From NCBI RefSeq assembly GCF_003403315.2, contig NZ_CP048407.1:1178001-1242000 (forward strand): a DNA stretch of 64,000 nucleotides, given 5' to 3'. How positions within the stretch are numbered: position 1 is the first letter of the stretch; the number at the start of each line of letters is the position of its first letter. Under the pieces are notes generated by a model. That model worked only from the letters and a program-made list of their open reading frames with translations, was not told the DNA's origin and searched no databases. Shown piece after piece: positions 27,095 to 36,750 of this stretch. The position numbers were made by a program, and so were the translations under genes. This stretch comes from Thermaerobacter sp. PB12/4term. GTDB taxonomy: Bacteria > Bacillota > Sulfobacillia > Thermaerobacterales > Thermaerobacteraceae.

Positions 27095-28539
27095 CCCCGC
27101 CTGCCCTCGTGCGCCCGGCGGGCCCGGCGGTCCCGGCCGGTGTTTCCGCGGCGGCCCGCCTCGATCCCAGGGCGGCCGGGCGGGCCGGCCGGGAGAGCGG
27201 CGGGACCGCCTGGCCAGCCCGAGGGGCAGCCGCCGGGGCAGGGGCCCCCCTCCGCCGGATCCGGCTCCAGCTCTTTGCCGGCGAGCGGGTGCTGCCCCCG
27301 TCCCCCCGGCGACTCAGGGAGGCCCGCCGCCGGGGCCAGGTGGCCCGCAGCGCGGACCTGCCGGCAGCCCTGGTGCTGCTGGCGCTGGCGGCCCTGGCGG
27401 GCACGCTGGTGCCCCTGGCCGCCCGGCAGGTGGCGGGGCTGGCGCGGCGGCTGTGGGCGCCATCCCCGGCCCCGCTGCCGGGGGACTGGACGGTGGCCCA
27501 GGCGGCGGATCTGGGGCGGGTGGTGCTGCTGGGAACCCTGGCCGCCGCCGGCCCCCTGGCCCTGGCGGGCTGGGTGGTCGCGGCGGCGGCCGGGTTCGTC
27601 CAGGCAGGGGGGCTGTTTCAACCGGGTCTGGCCGCTCCCCGCTGGGAGCGGGTGAACCCCCTGGCCGGCCTGCAGCGGCTGGTGTCCCGCCGCGCCCTGG
27701 TGGAGCTGCTGAAGGCGCCGGTCAAGCTGGCGGTGATGGCCGCCGCCCTGGGACCCGCCTTGCTGGGTGCCGGGATGCAGCTGATCACGGCCACGGGAGC
27801 GCCGCTGCCGGCGATGCTGGGCCTGGCGGGCCGGTCCCTGCAGGGGTTGCTCTGGCGAGGGGCCCTGGCCTACCTGGTGGTAGCCCTGGCTGATTACGCC
27901 TACCAGTGGTGGGAGCACCAGCAGTCCCTGCGGATGACGGTCCAGGAGTGGAAGCAGGACCAGAAGGAAGCCGAAGGCGACCCGGTGCTGCGCCAGCGGA
28001 TCCGCCAGCGGCAGCGGTACCTGGCCCGCCGCCGCATGCTCCAGGAAGTACCCCGGGCCGACGTGGTGGTGACCAACCCGACCCACGTGGCCGTGGCCCT
28101 GCGCTACGACCCGGCCCGCATGGGGGCGCCGGTCGTGGTGGCCAAGGGGGTGGACTTCCTGGCCCTGCGCATCCGGGCCCTGGCCGAGCAGCACGGCGTG
28201 CCCGTGATGGAAGAACCGGCCCTGGCCCGGGCCCTCTACCGGGCGGTGGAGGTGGGGCGCGAGATCCCCGCTGCGTTCTACGTGGCCGTGGCGGAAGTGC
28301 TGGCCTTCGTGTGGCGGCTGCGCGGCAGAGCAGGGCCCGCCGGCGGCCAGGACACCGCGGGGCCGGGACGCGGGCCCGGTCCCGCGGTCCCGGCCGGGGT
28401 GCCCTCTCCCGGGGCCGAGGGGAGCGGGGAGGGGGCCCGGCGGGCGGCGGGCCCAGGCGGGTGGGGCTCCGGCGAGCCGGGCGCCGGGGAGCCGGGCCGC
28501 CGGCCGCCGGTTCGTCCCGGCCGAGGGGAGGTGAGGTGA
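27091..28539 (+). CDS. flhB: Flagellar export switch protein FlhB
   Basis: Export-gate protein whose cytoplasmic domain autocleaves to switch from hook to filament export. The cleavage motif NPTH is at residues 329-332, followed by VAVALRYDPARMGAPVVVAKGVD. Four membrane helices precede it. It has 482 residues, about 100 more than usual: an N-terminal Pro/Ala/Gly leader of about 55 residues precedes LQLFAGERVLPPSPRRLREARRRGQV, and a Gly/Pro tail follows. ATG start overlapping fliR. Confidence 0.95.
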   Translation: MTPPALVRPAGPAVPAGVSAAARLDPRAAGRAGRESGGTAWPARGAAAGAGAPLRRIRLQLFAGERVLPPSPRRLREARRRGQVARSADLPAALVLLALAALAGTLVPLAARQVAGLARRLWAPSPAPLPGDWTVAQAADLGRVVLLGTLAAAGPLALAGWVVAAAAGFVQAGGLFQPGLAAPRWERVNPLAGLQRLVSRRALVELLKAPVKLAVMAAALGPALLGAGMQLITATGAPLPAMLGLAGRSLQGLLWRGALAYLVVALADYAYQWWEHQQSLRMTVQEWKQDQKEAEGDPVLRQRIRQRQRYLARRRMLQEVPRADVVVTNPTHVAVALRYDPARMGAPVVVAKGVDFLALRIRALAEQHGVPVMEEPALARALYRAVEVGREIPAAFYVAVAEVLAFVWRLRGRAGPAGGQDTAGPGRGPGPAVPAGVPSPGAEGSGEGARRAAGPGGWGSGEPGAGEPGRRPPVRPGRGEVR

Positions 28540-28540
28540 G

Positions 28541-30625
28541 ATGGCCCGCCCTTTGACGGGCAGGGCAGGAGGCCTGGCGGCTGCCGGGCAGTGGCTGGCC
28601 GGTTCCGCCGACGCGGTGGTGGCGGGACTGGTGGTCACCATCGTGGTGATGATGGTGGTGCCCCTGCCCACGGCGCTGCTGGATCTGCTGATCGCGGCCA
28701 ACCTGACCTTTGCCCTGGTGGTCCTCCTGATGACCATGTACACCCAGGAGCCGCTGGAGATCGCCGTCTTCCCGTCGTTGCTGCTCCTGGCCACCCTCTT
28801 TCGCCTGGCGCTGAACGTCTCGTCCACGCGGCTCATCCTGCTGCAGGGTGACGCGGGGGCCATCATCCGCCAGTTCGGGCACTTCGTGGTGGGCGGCGAC
28901 CTGGTGGTCGGCCTGGTGGTCTTCCTCATCCTGGTGGTGATCCAGTTCGTCGTCATCACCCGCGGGGCCGAGCGGGTGGCGGAGGTGGCGGCCCGCTTCA
29001 CCCTGGATGCCCTGCCGGGCAAGCAGATGAGCATCGACGCCGACCTGGCGGCGGGCCTGATCGACGAGCAGGAGGCCCGCCGCCGCCGGCAGCAGGTGGC
29101 CCGGGAGGCGGACTTCTACGGCGCCATGGACGGTGCCAGCAAGTTCGTCAAGGGCGACGCCATCGCCGGGCTCATCATCACCGTGATCAACCTGGTGGGG
29201 GGCGTGCTGATCGGCGTCCTGCGGGACGGCCGGCCGGCGGCCGAGGCGTTGCAGGTCTACTCCCTGCTGACGGTGGGCGACGGGCTGGTCTCCCAGATCC
29301 CGGCCCTGCTCTTGTCGACCGCCACCGGTATCGTGGTGACCCGGGCGGCGGGGGACGACCACCTGGGCGGCGAGCTGCGCCGGCAGGTGTTTTCCAATCC
29401 CCGGGTGCTGGCCGTGGCGGCGGTGTTCCTGGTGCTGCTGGGGCTGGTGCCGGGGCTGCCCAGGGTGCCCTTCTTCGTCCTGGCGGGCATCGCCGCCGCC
29501 GGGGCCCGGGGGCTGCAGCTACAGGCCCGGCGCCAGGCGGAAGAAGAGGCCGCCCGGGCGCGAGCGGAAGCGGCGGCAGCACGGGCGGAGCCGGAGCCCG
29601 TCCACGCCGTGCCGGTCGACCCCATTGAAATCGAGCTGGGGTACGGTCTGCTGGCCCTGGCGGACGAGGGCCGGGGTGGCGACCTTTTGGCCCGCATCGC
29701 CGCCATCCGCCGGCAGATGGCCCAGGAGCTGGGCGTGGTGGTGCCCCTGGTGCGGGTCCGGGACAACGTGCTGCTGGAAAGCCATACCTATGTCATCCGC
29801 CTGCGGGGGGCCGAGGTGGGGCGGGGCCGGCTGCTGCCCGACCACTACCTGGCCATGGCCACGGGCCTGGAAACGGAACGGGTGGAAGGGATCGAGACCA
29901 CCGAGCCGGCCTTCGGCCTGCCGGCCCTGTGGGTGCCGGCCGAAACCCGCCAGCGGGCCGAGCTGGCGGGTTACACGGTGGTCGATCCGGCCTCGGTCCT
30001 GGCCACCCACCTGTCGGAGCTCTTGCGGCAGAACGCCTACCGGCTGCTCACCCGGCAGGACACCCGCCAGCTGCTGGACGGGCTGCGCCAGGTGGCCCCG
30101 GCCCTGGTGGACGAGCTGCAGCAGCACCTGAGCCTGGGCGAGATCCAGAAGGTCCTGCAGAACCTGCTGCGGGAGGGCGTGGCCATCCGCGACCTGGTCA
30201 CCATCGGCGAGGCCCTGGCCGACCAGGCGCCCGTCACCCGGGACACCGACCTCTTGACGGAGTTCGTCCGGCACCGCCTGGCGGCCCAGATCTCCGAGTC
30301 CCTGCCGGTGCGGGACGGCCGGCTGCGGGTCCTGGCCCTGGACCCCGCCGCCGAGCAGGTGATCCGGGAGGCCCTGCAGCAGGCGCCCGGCGGCACCCAT
30401 CCTGCCGTGCCCGCCGACTGGCTGGGACGGCTGCTGCGGGCGGCCCAGGCCGAGGTCCGGCGGGTGGCCGCCCAGGGGGTCGAACCGGTGGTGCTGTGCG
30501 CCCCCGTCATCCGCCTGCACCTCTACCGCATGCTGGAGGCGGCGGTGCCCCAGCTGGTGGTGGTCTCCTATAACGAGCTGGTGCCCCATCTCCAGGTCGA
30601 GACGGTGGGGGTGATCCGGCCGTGA
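28541..30625 (+). CDS. flhA: Flagellar export gate protein FlhA
   Basis: Largest component of the export gate, which couples proton flow to secretion and docks chaperones. 694 residues, normal length. Eight membrane segments lie in the first half with the FHIPEP-family block AARFTLDALPGKQMSIDADL. The cytoplasmic half includes DPIEIELGYGLLALAD and LGVVVPLVRVRDN. ATG one base after the flhB stop. The stop overlaps flhF (GTGA). Confidence 0.96.
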   Translation: MARPLTGRAGGLAAAGQWLAGSADAVVAGLVVTIVVMMVVPLPTALLDLLIAANLTFALVVLLMTMYTQEPLEIAVFPSLLLLATLFRLALNVSSTRLILLQGDAGAIIRQFGHFVVGGDLVVGLVVFLILVVIQFVVITRGAERVAEVAARFTLDALPGKQMSIDADLAAGLIDEQEARRRRQQVAREADFYGAMDGASKFVKGDAIAGLIITVINLVGGVLIGVLRDGRPAAEALQVYSLLTVGDGLVSQIPALLLSTATGIVVTRAAGDDHLGGELRRQVFSNPRVLAVAAVFLVLLGLVPGLPRVPFFVLAGIAAAGARGLQLQARRQAEEEAARARAEAAAARAEPEPVHAVPVDPIEIELGYGLLALADEGRGGDLLARIAAIRRQMAQELGVVVPLVRVRDNVLLESHTYVIRLRGAEVGRGRLLPDHYLAMATGLETERVEGIETTEPAFGLPALWVPAETRQRAELAGYTVVDPASVLATHLSELLRQNAYRLLTRQDTRQLLDGLRQVAPALVDELQQHLSLGEIQKVLQNLLREGVAIRDLVTIGEALADQAPVTRDTDLLTEFVRHRLAAQISESLPVRDGRLRVLALDPAAEQVIREALQQAPGGTHPAVPADWLGRLLRAAQAEVRRVAAQGVEPVVLCAPVIRLHLYRMLEAAVPQLVVVSYNELVPHLQVETVGVIRP

Positions 30626-31968
30626 AGATCAAGCGCTTCCGGGCCCCCGACATGCGCACGGCCCTGGAGCAGGTACGGGCCGAAATGGGGCGCGACGCCG
30701 TGATCCTGCAGTCCCGGTCCGTCCGGGGGCGGGGGATCTGGGCGTGGCTGGGGCGGGGCCGGCGCTGGGTGGAGGTTACCGCCGCCTGGGACGGGACCGG
30801 GCCGGAGCCGGGGGCCGGGGGTGGAGAGGGAACGGGTACGGGATTGCCCGGCCCGGCCCCGGTCGAGGAGGTCACGCCCGTCCGCCTCCCGGTGCCGCCG
30901 AGCGGCCTCCGCATCGACGTGGCGGTGGGGCAAGGTCCCCTTTTGCCCCCCCTGGGCGGGGCGCCGGTCCCGGCCGGCCGCCAGGGGCCGCTTGAAGACC
31001 GGTGGCCCGAGACCGGGGCCGGGCCGGGGAGAGTAGAGCCCCCAAGGCGGGCGCAGGCGGTGCACGCCACGGAGGGGCACCCCCGCCACGAGGGGCCGCC
31101 GGCCCGGGGCGCCCGGCCCTTGCGGTTCCCTCCCGCGGCGCGGCCCCTGGCGGGGGTGGTCGCCGTGCTGGGACCCACGGGAGCCGGCAAGACCACCACC
31201 GTGGCCAAGCTGGCTGCCCGGGCCGTGCTGGACGAGGGCCGGGACGTGGCCCTGCTGGCGGCCGACACCTACCGTCTGGGGGCCACCCGCTCCCTGGCGG
31301 CCTACGCCGAGCTGTTGGGCTTGCCGCTGGCTGTGGCCTACTCCCCCGGCGAGGCAGCGGCCTGGGTTGCGGGCCTGCCCTGGGAGGAGCCCGGCGGCGG
31401 CCTCGCCCGGGCGACGGCGGCAGCGCCGGCGGTGGCGGCGAGCCGCGGCATCACCGGGGCCACGGCCGGGGACGAGGCGCCGGAGCTGCACGCGGGGGGC
31501 GGTGGTCCGGCCGGCCCCGGGGCCCGGCCCGTTCCTCCCTCCGGGGGGTCGGGGGACGGTCCGCTGGCGCTGGTGGACACGGCCGGGCGCAACCTGCTCT
31601 TGCCCGAGGTGGCCGCCGAGCTGGCCACCCTGCTGTCGGCGGTACGCCCCTGGCGGGTGCTGCTGGTCCTGCCGGCCACGCTGGCACCGGCCGAGGCGGC
31701 CGCACTGGTGGCGGTGGGGCGGCAGCTGGGGGCCACGGATCTGGTGCTGACCAAGCTGGACGAGTGCCTCGACCCGGCCGCCGCGCTGAGCCGGGCCGCC
31801 CGCTGGGGCCTGCCCCTGGCCCTGGTGGGCTGCGGGCAGCGGGTGCCCGACGACCTCCTGCCCGGTACCCAACAGGTTCTGGCGTCGTGGCTGGGCGCCC
31901 GCCCAGGGCAGGTGGCGGGGACAGGGGGAGGGTCAGGCCATGGCTTCAGCGGCACCGGGGCTGGCTGA
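30622..31968 (+). CDS. flhF: Flagellar biosynthesis GTPase FlhF
   Basis: SRP-family GTPase that fixes flagellum position and number. The B domain opens MKIKRFRAPDMRTALEQVRAEMG; the NG domain has GPTGAGKTTTVAKLA (from residue 184), AADTYRLGA, VDTAGR and LTKLDE. Two low-complexity regions are present: a Pro/Gly linker between the B and N domains, and an insertion of about 60 residues inside the G domain just before VDTAGR, where other FlhF proteins have a short loop. 448 residues; GTG start. It overlaps flhG by 29 nt. Confidence 0.94.
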   Translation: MKIKRFRAPDMRTALEQVRAEMGRDAVILQSRSVRGRGIWAWLGRGRRWVEVTAAWDGTGPEPGAGGGEGTGTGLPGPAPVEEVTPVRLPVPPSGLRIDVAVGQGPLLPPLGGAPVPAGRQGPLEDRWPETGAGPGRVEPPRRAQAVHATEGHPRHEGPPARGARPLRFPPAARPLAGVVAVLGPTGAGKTTTVAKLAARAVLDEGRDVALLAADTYRLGATRSLAAYAELLGLPLAVAYSPGEAAAWVAGLPWEEPGGGLARATAAAPAVAASRGITGATAGDEAPELHAGGGGPAGPGARPVPPSGGSGDGPLALVDTAGRNLLLPEVAAELATLLSAVRPWRVLLVLPATLAPAEAAALVAVGRQLGATDLVLTKLDECLDPAAALSRAARWGLPLALVGCGQRVPDDLLPGTQQVLASWLGARPGQVAGTGGGSGHGFSGTGAG

Positions 31969-32809
31969 ACAAGCGCGGGCGGTACTGGTGGCCAGCGGCA
32001 AGGGTGGGGTCGGCAAGAGCAACCTCAGCCTCAACCTGGCCATCGCCGCCCGCCGGCTGGAACGGAGGGTGCTGCTCCTGGACGCCGACGTGGGGCTGGG
32101 CAATGCGGAGATTCTGGCCGGCGTGTCGGCACCCCTGCACCTCGGCGACGTGCTGGCGGGCCGGTGCACCCTGGAGCAGGCGGTGGTGGGCGGCCCCGGG
32201 GGTGTGGACCTCCTGGCAGGGGGCCACGGCCTGGGCGAGCTGCCTCCGGTGGACGGGTTGCGGTGGCGGCATGTGCTGGGCCAGCTGGCGGGCCGCCGCT
32301 GGGACCTGGTGGTGATCGACGGCGGTGCGGGGGTGGGAGGTCCCGTGCGGCCCCAGCTGCTGGCGGCGCGGGAGCTGCTGGTGGTGACCACGCCCGAGCC
32401 CACCGCCCTGGCCGACGCCTACGCCGTGATCAAGCTGGTGGCGGCCGGGGGGCAGGGTCTCCCGCCCCGCCTCTGGGTGGCCGTCAACCAGGTGCAGCGG
32501 GCGGCGGAGGGGCAGGCGGCCTTCGCCCGGCTGGCCAGCGTGTGCCGGCGGTTCTTGGGCGTAGAGCCGCACCTGCTCGGCCTGGTGCCTCATGATCCCC
32601 GGGTGCGGGAGGCCGTGCAGCGGCAGGTGCCCCTCCTGCTGGCGGCGCCCCACAGTCCTGCTGCCCGCGCTGTGGAAGCCATGGCCCGCCACTTGCTGGG
32701 ATGCCCTCCGCCCGCCGCCGGAGGCTTGCTGGCCTACCTGGCCCGGCTCTGGCCGGGCCGCGGGGCGCCTCCCGGCCGGGAAGCCGCCGGCGGGCCGGTC
32801 CCGGGCTAG
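31940..32809 (+). CDS. flhG: MinD-like ATPase FlhG (YlxH)
   Basis: ParA/MinD-type ATPase that partners FlhF and counts flagella. The deviant Walker A GKGGVGKS begins at residue 20; LLLDADVGLGNAEIL and VVIDGGAGVG follow. The usual N-terminal DQA-type activating motif is only weakly present (AEQARAV). 289 residues, ATG start inside the flhF end. Next in line is the PilZ gene instead of the che genes found in Bacillus. Confidence 0.94.
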   Translation: MASAAPGLAEQARAVLVASGKGGVGKSNLSLNLAIAARRLERRVLLLDADVGLGNAEILAGVSAPLHLGDVLAGRCTLEQAVVGGPGGVDLLAGGHGLGELPPVDGLRWRHVLGQLAGRRWDLVVIDGGAGVGGPVRPQLLAARELLVVTTPEPTALADAYAVIKLVAAGGQGLPPRLWVAVNQVQRAAEGQAAFARLASVCRRFLGVEPHLLGLVPHDPRVREAVQRQVPLLLAAPHSPAARAVEAMARHLLGCPPPAAGGLLAYLARLWPGRGAPPGREAAGGPVPG

Positions 32810-32861
32810 CCCGGGCCGGTGCCACCGGACGGCGAGGCGGGGCAAGGAGTGGGGGAGTGGG

Positions 32862-33524
32862 ATGGACCGGGTGGAGCCTTTGCCGCTGGAGACCAACCAT
32901 CCGGTGGAGGTGACCTTCGTCGGCGAGGCGCCGCCGGGCCACGGTCCGGGGCCCTACCGCACCCACGTCCTGGGGACGGCGGCGGAGGGGCTGGTCCTGG
33001 CCCTGCCCATGGCCCGGCAGCGCTGGGTGCTGCCCCGGCCCGGCCAGGCGGTCAAGGTGGTGTACCGGGACCCCCAGGACCGGGAGGCGGCCCGGGGCCT
33101 CTTCGGCTTCGTCAGCGCCGTGGCCGGCGCCCGGGTGGAGCCGGAGCCGGAGCTGGTGGTGGCCTGGCCCCGGCGGGTGGAGCGGGTGCAGCGGCGGCAG
33201 TGGGTCCGGATCGACCTGCGCCTCCCGGTGCGCATCGAGCGGCGCGGCGATCCGGCCCAGGTCGTGGAAGGCCGGACCTTGGACGTCAGCGGCGGCGGTT
33301 GCCGGGCCCAGCTGTCCCGGCCCGTGCCCCCGGGCGAACTGGTGCGGGTCGACCTGGCCTTCCCCGGCTGGGCCGCCCAGGCCACGGCCCGGGTGGTGCG
33401 GGTGGAACCCGGCGACGGGCCGGTGGTGGGCCTGGAGTTTGTGGAGATCGACCCGCGGGTGCAGGACCGGATCGCCGGGTTCATCCTGGCGGAGCAGGCC
33501 CGGCGGCGCCGGGTGCTAGGCTGA
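32862..33524 (+). CDS. PilZ-domain c-di-GMP receptor (YcgR/DgrA-like flagellar brake)
   Basis: Predicted to bind c-di-GMP and act on the motor. The N-terminal ~105 residues form a YcgR_2-like beta domain (VLALPMARQRWVLPRPGQAVKVVYRD). The C-terminal PilZ domain has both ligand motifs: RxxxR at 112-116 (RQWVR) and DxSxxG at 141-146 (DVSGGG). 220 residues, ATG start with AAGGAG upstream. In Bacillus the homologue (DgrA/YpfA) is encoded elsewhere. Here it lies inside the flagellar operon that also has a c-di-GMP riboswitch at its head. Confidence 0.92.
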   Translation: MDRVEPLPLETNHPVEVTFVGEAPPGHGPGPYRTHVLGTAAEGLVLALPMARQRWVLPRPGQAVKVVYRDPQDREAARGLFGFVSAVAGARVEPEPELVVAWPRRVERVQRRQWVRIDLRLPVRIERRGDPAQVVEGRTLDVSGGGCRAQLSRPVPPGELVRVDLAFPGWAAQATARVVRVEPGDGPVVGLEFVEIDPRVQDRIAGFILAEQARRRRVLG

Positions 33525-33589
33525 GCCCCGGCGCCGGAGCGGCCCGGGGTCCGGACCGGCCGGGGGAGGAAGCCGGAGGGGGGAGCAGG

Positions 33590-34366
33590 GTGTCCGCGGA
33601 GTTGAAACAGCGGCAGGAGCGGGCGGAACTGTGGCGGCGGTACCGGACGGCGGCGGATCCCGAGAGCTGGGAAGCCCTGATCCGGGAGCACCTGCCTCTG
33701 GTCCGCTACCTGGCGGGGCGGCTGGTCGTCCACCTGCCCCCCCAGGTGGAGCTGGACGATCTCATCAGCTACGGCATCTTCGGCCTGATGGAGGCCATCA
33801 AGCGCTACGACCCTTCCCGGGGGGTGAAGTTCGAAACCTACGCCTACACCCGGATCCGCGGCGCCATGCTGGACGGCCTGCGGGCCATGGACTGGGTACC
33901 CCAGGGCCTGCGCCGGCGGGCCCGGGAGGTGGAGGCCTGCTACCGGCGGCTGGAGAACCGGCTGGGCCGGCCTGCCGAGGATGCCGAGGTGGCGGCGGAG
34001 ATGGGGCTGACGCCCGAGGAATTCGGCGAGCTCCTCAAGGACCTGGCCCGCACCACCGTGATCTCCCTGGACGACGTGCTGCGCAGCGAGTCCGACGACC
34101 CGGCGGCGGTGCTGGACCGGCTGGCCGATCCCGGGGCGGCCGACCCCCTGGCGGCCGCCACCCTGGCCGACCTGCGCCAGCGCCTGGCCCAGGCTCTGGC
34201 GGTCCTGCCCGAGCGGGAGCGGCTGGTGGTCACCCTTTACTATTATGAAGGCTTGACCGTCAAGGAGATCGCCGAGGTCATGGGGGTCAGCCCGTCACGG
34301 GTTTCCCAGCTGCACACCCGGGCCATCCTGCGCTTGCGGGCCCGCCTGGGTGAGGACGGGGGGTGA
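33590..34366 (+). CDS. sigD: RNA polymerase sigma factor for flagellar operon (SigD/FliA)
   Basis: Sigma-28 family factor for late flagellar genes. Region 2 reads HLPPQVELDDLISYGIFGLMEAIKRYDPSRGVKFETYAYTRIRGAMLDGLR. Region 3 contains RRRAREVEACYRRLENRLGRP. Region 4 ends LPERERLVVTLYYYEGLTVKEIAEVMGVSPSRVSQLHTRAI. 258 residues, normal length. GTG start with GGAGGGGGGA upstream. Position at the operon's end matches Bacillus. No anti-sigma FlgM gene is in view. Confidence 0.95.
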   Translation: MSAELKQRQERAELWRRYRTAADPESWEALIREHLPLVRYLAGRLVVHLPPQVELDDLISYGIFGLMEAIKRYDPSRGVKFETYAYTRIRGAMLDGLRAMDWVPQGLRRRAREVEACYRRLENRLGRPAEDAEVAAEMGLTPEEFGELLKDLARTTVISLDDVLRSESDDPAAVLDRLADPGAADPLAAATLADLRQRLAQALAVLPERERLVVTLYYYEGLTVKEIAEVMGVSPSRVSQLHTRAILRLRARLGEDGG

Positions 34367-34370
34367 TGGG

Positions 34371-34901
34371 GTGAGCATCGGCGGGCTGGACGGGCCCCAC
34401 GCCATCCAGTCGGCGGCCGAGGCGCAGCGGCTGCAGCGGCAGCCGGCCGAGGCCGGACGCGGGGAGGAACAGGCCCAGCGCTTTGCCGCAACCCTGGACG
34501 AGGCCCGGCGCCGCCGCCAGGTGAGCGGGGCCGGCGCCGGGGAGGCGGCAGGGCGGGCCGGGCACGACCCAGGATCTGGCGGTTCCGGGGCGGCCGGTGC
34601 CGGTGGCCGGCCCCGGCGCCCCGGGGAGGGTGCGGGCGGGCGCTCGGGAACGGGTCACCGGGGGAATGGCCGGCGGTCCGGCGGCAGGGGCCGGCCGGCC
34701 CCGGGCCCGGATGAGGGGGAGGCGTCGGGCGGGGCCGAGGGCGGGGCGGCGATCCCGGCTCCCGCCGGCCCGGTGCCCGGCGCCAGGGCCGAGCCGGCGG
34801 CCGCCGGCGGAGGGGCTCTCGCGCCCGCAGCGGCCCGGGGGGACCGCCCGGTGCCCGAGGATCTTCCACGGAAGGGCCTGAAGCTGGATCGCACGGTGTG
34901 A
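34371..34901 (+). CDS. Unknown small protein after sigD
   Basis: 176 residues. The first 45 (SIGGLDGPHAIQSAAEAQRLQRQPAE, then FAATLDEARRRRQV) are charged and probably helical and resemble the short uncharacterised proteins often encoded after sigD in Clostridia. The rest is Gly/Ala/Arg/Pro-rich, ending DLPRKGLKLDRTV. No membrane helix, so it is not SwrB, which occupies this spot in Bacillus. GTG start 4 nt after sigD suggests translational coupling. Function not known. Confidence 0.6.
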   Translation: MSIGGLDGPHAIQSAAEAQRLQRQPAEAGRGEEQAQRFAATLDEARRRRQVSGAGAGEAAGRAGHDPGSGGSGAAGAGGRPRRPGEGAGGRSGTGHRGNGRRSGGRGRPAPGPDEGEASGGAEGGAAIPAPAGPVPGARAEPAAAGGGALAPAAARGDRPVPEDLPRKGLKLDRTV

Positions 34902-35029
34902 TCCCCAACCGGCGGGGCGGGCGTCCACGACCCTGCCCCCGCCGCCCGTTCCCTGCCCGTCGCCCGGCCACCGGGTCCGCCCGGCCGGGTCGACCTCGCC
35001 TGGGCCGGCCGCATAGGTCGGGACAAGGC

Positions 35030-35040
35030 TGGCATACTAT
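35030..35040 (+). promoter_or_regulatory. Candidate extended -10 promoter
   Basis: TGG-CATACT (35030-35038) forms an extended -10 element about 20 nt ahead of the next gene. No good -35 hexamer is visible at the right distance, so this is tentative. Confidence 0.4.
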
Positions 35041-35060
35041 GCCAGGCAGGGGGTGAGGGG

Positions 35061-35795
35061 ATGCGCGGCTTCTGGCTGGGCTTCACCTGCGGCCTGCTGG
35101 TGGCCGCCCTGGTGACGGCGGCCGGGATCCAGCACCTGGTACGCCGGGGCCTGACGGTGGAGGTGGAAGCCGGGCCCCTGGCCGCAGCGGCCGAGGCGGC
35201 GGTTCAGGAGGCCGTCCGCCGCCAGCTGCCGGCCGTGATGAACCCCCTCAAGGAGCAGCTGCCTGCCGCCATCGCCGCCCAGCTGGCTTCCCGGCTGCGG
35301 GAGGCCGGCATCATCGTCTACGGGGTGCGGCTGGAGCTGCCGCCCGAAGCGGCGGCCGCCCTGGAGCGCCACCTGGAGGAGGAACTGCGCCGGCAGCTCA
35401 GCGCCCAGCTGGATCCGCAGCAGCTGGCCGCCTGGTCCGCGCCGTGGAGCCGCCAGCTGGGGCGCCAGCTGGTGGACGGCCTGGCCACCCACTTGGCCCA
35501 GCAGCCGGTGCCCGTTCGCCCGGTGAACCGGCTACCCCTGGCCATCCCAGTTTACATCCGCCTGAACACCGGCTCCCCGCCACCGGCCTACGGTGCGGCG
35601 GGGCCCGCGGCTCCTGCCGGCCGCAGGCCCCCAGGCAGCACCCGGGGCGGGGAGGCGCCGTCTGCCCCGCCGGCCTCCCGGCCGTGGTCCTCCTGGTCCT
35701 GGTCACTCGCCCCCGGTTCCACCCCGCAGGGCGGGGCGCCCGACCTGATGATCGGGGCGGCGGCGCCCGCCGGCGGTCCCCATCCCCTGCGCTAG
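35061..35795 (+). CDS. Unknown membrane-anchored protein
   Basis: 244 residues. A short N-terminal hydrophobic helix (GFWLGFTCGLLVAALVTAAGI, about 3-23) is followed by about 130 residues of amphipathic, Ala/Leu/Gln/Arg-rich helix (AAQLASRLREAGIIVYGVRLELPPEAAAALERHLEEELRRQL), and then a Pro/Gly/Ser-rich tail. The helical part alternates charged and hydrophobic residues. I do not recognise a family. ATG start with GTGAGGGG immediately upstream. It stands alone between the flagellar operon and rpsB. Confidence 0.65.
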   Translation: MRGFWLGFTCGLLVAALVTAAGIQHLVRRGLTVEVEAGPLAAAAEAAVQEAVRRQLPAVMNPLKEQLPAAIAAQLASRLREAGIIVYGVRLELPPEAAAALERHLEEELRRQLSAQLDPQQLAAWSAPWSRQLGRQLVDGLATHLAQQPVPVRPVNRLPLAIPVYIRLNTGSPPPAYGAAGPAAPAGRRPPGSTRGGEAPSAPPASRPWSSWSWSLAPGSTPQGGAPDLMIGAAAPAGGPHPLR

Positions 35796-35803
35796 CCCCT
35801 TCG

Positions 35804-35832
35804 TTGGCGCACCGGAAACCCTGTGATATACT
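35804..35832 (+). promoter_or_regulatory. Extended -10 SigA promoter for rpsB
   Basis: TTGGCG (35804-35809) and TATACT (35827-35832) are 17 bp apart, with TGA just before the -10 (TGn extension). Start expected near 35839. Confidence 0.75.
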
Positions 35833-35838
35833 ACCGAA

Positions 35839-36048
35839 CGGCTTGCGCCCGGACACCGCCGGTGGACGGCAGCAGCCCCGCAGTGCCTGCCGGGGCTGCG
35901 GGACCGCACCGGGAGGCCGGTGAACCGGTCGCAGGCACATCACACGCCCCCGGAGGGGTGCGGCGGTGCCGGCTGGCGGCGCAGCGGCGCGCCGGTTCCG
36001 CACTCCGGCGAGGGGGGCGGAGGAACCAACCGCGAGGAGGTGAGGCCG
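35839..36048 (+). promoter_or_regulatory. Long 5' leader of rpsB
   Basis: About 210 nt lie between the predicted start site and the rpsB GTG. The leader contains the hairpin GCAGCCCCG with CGGGGCTGC (around 35872-35901) and further GC-rich repeats ending at the GAGGAGG ribosome site. rpsB leaders in bacteria commonly serve in S2 feedback. A matching motif is not proven here. Confidence 0.4.
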
Positions 36049-36750
<702 letters not shown>

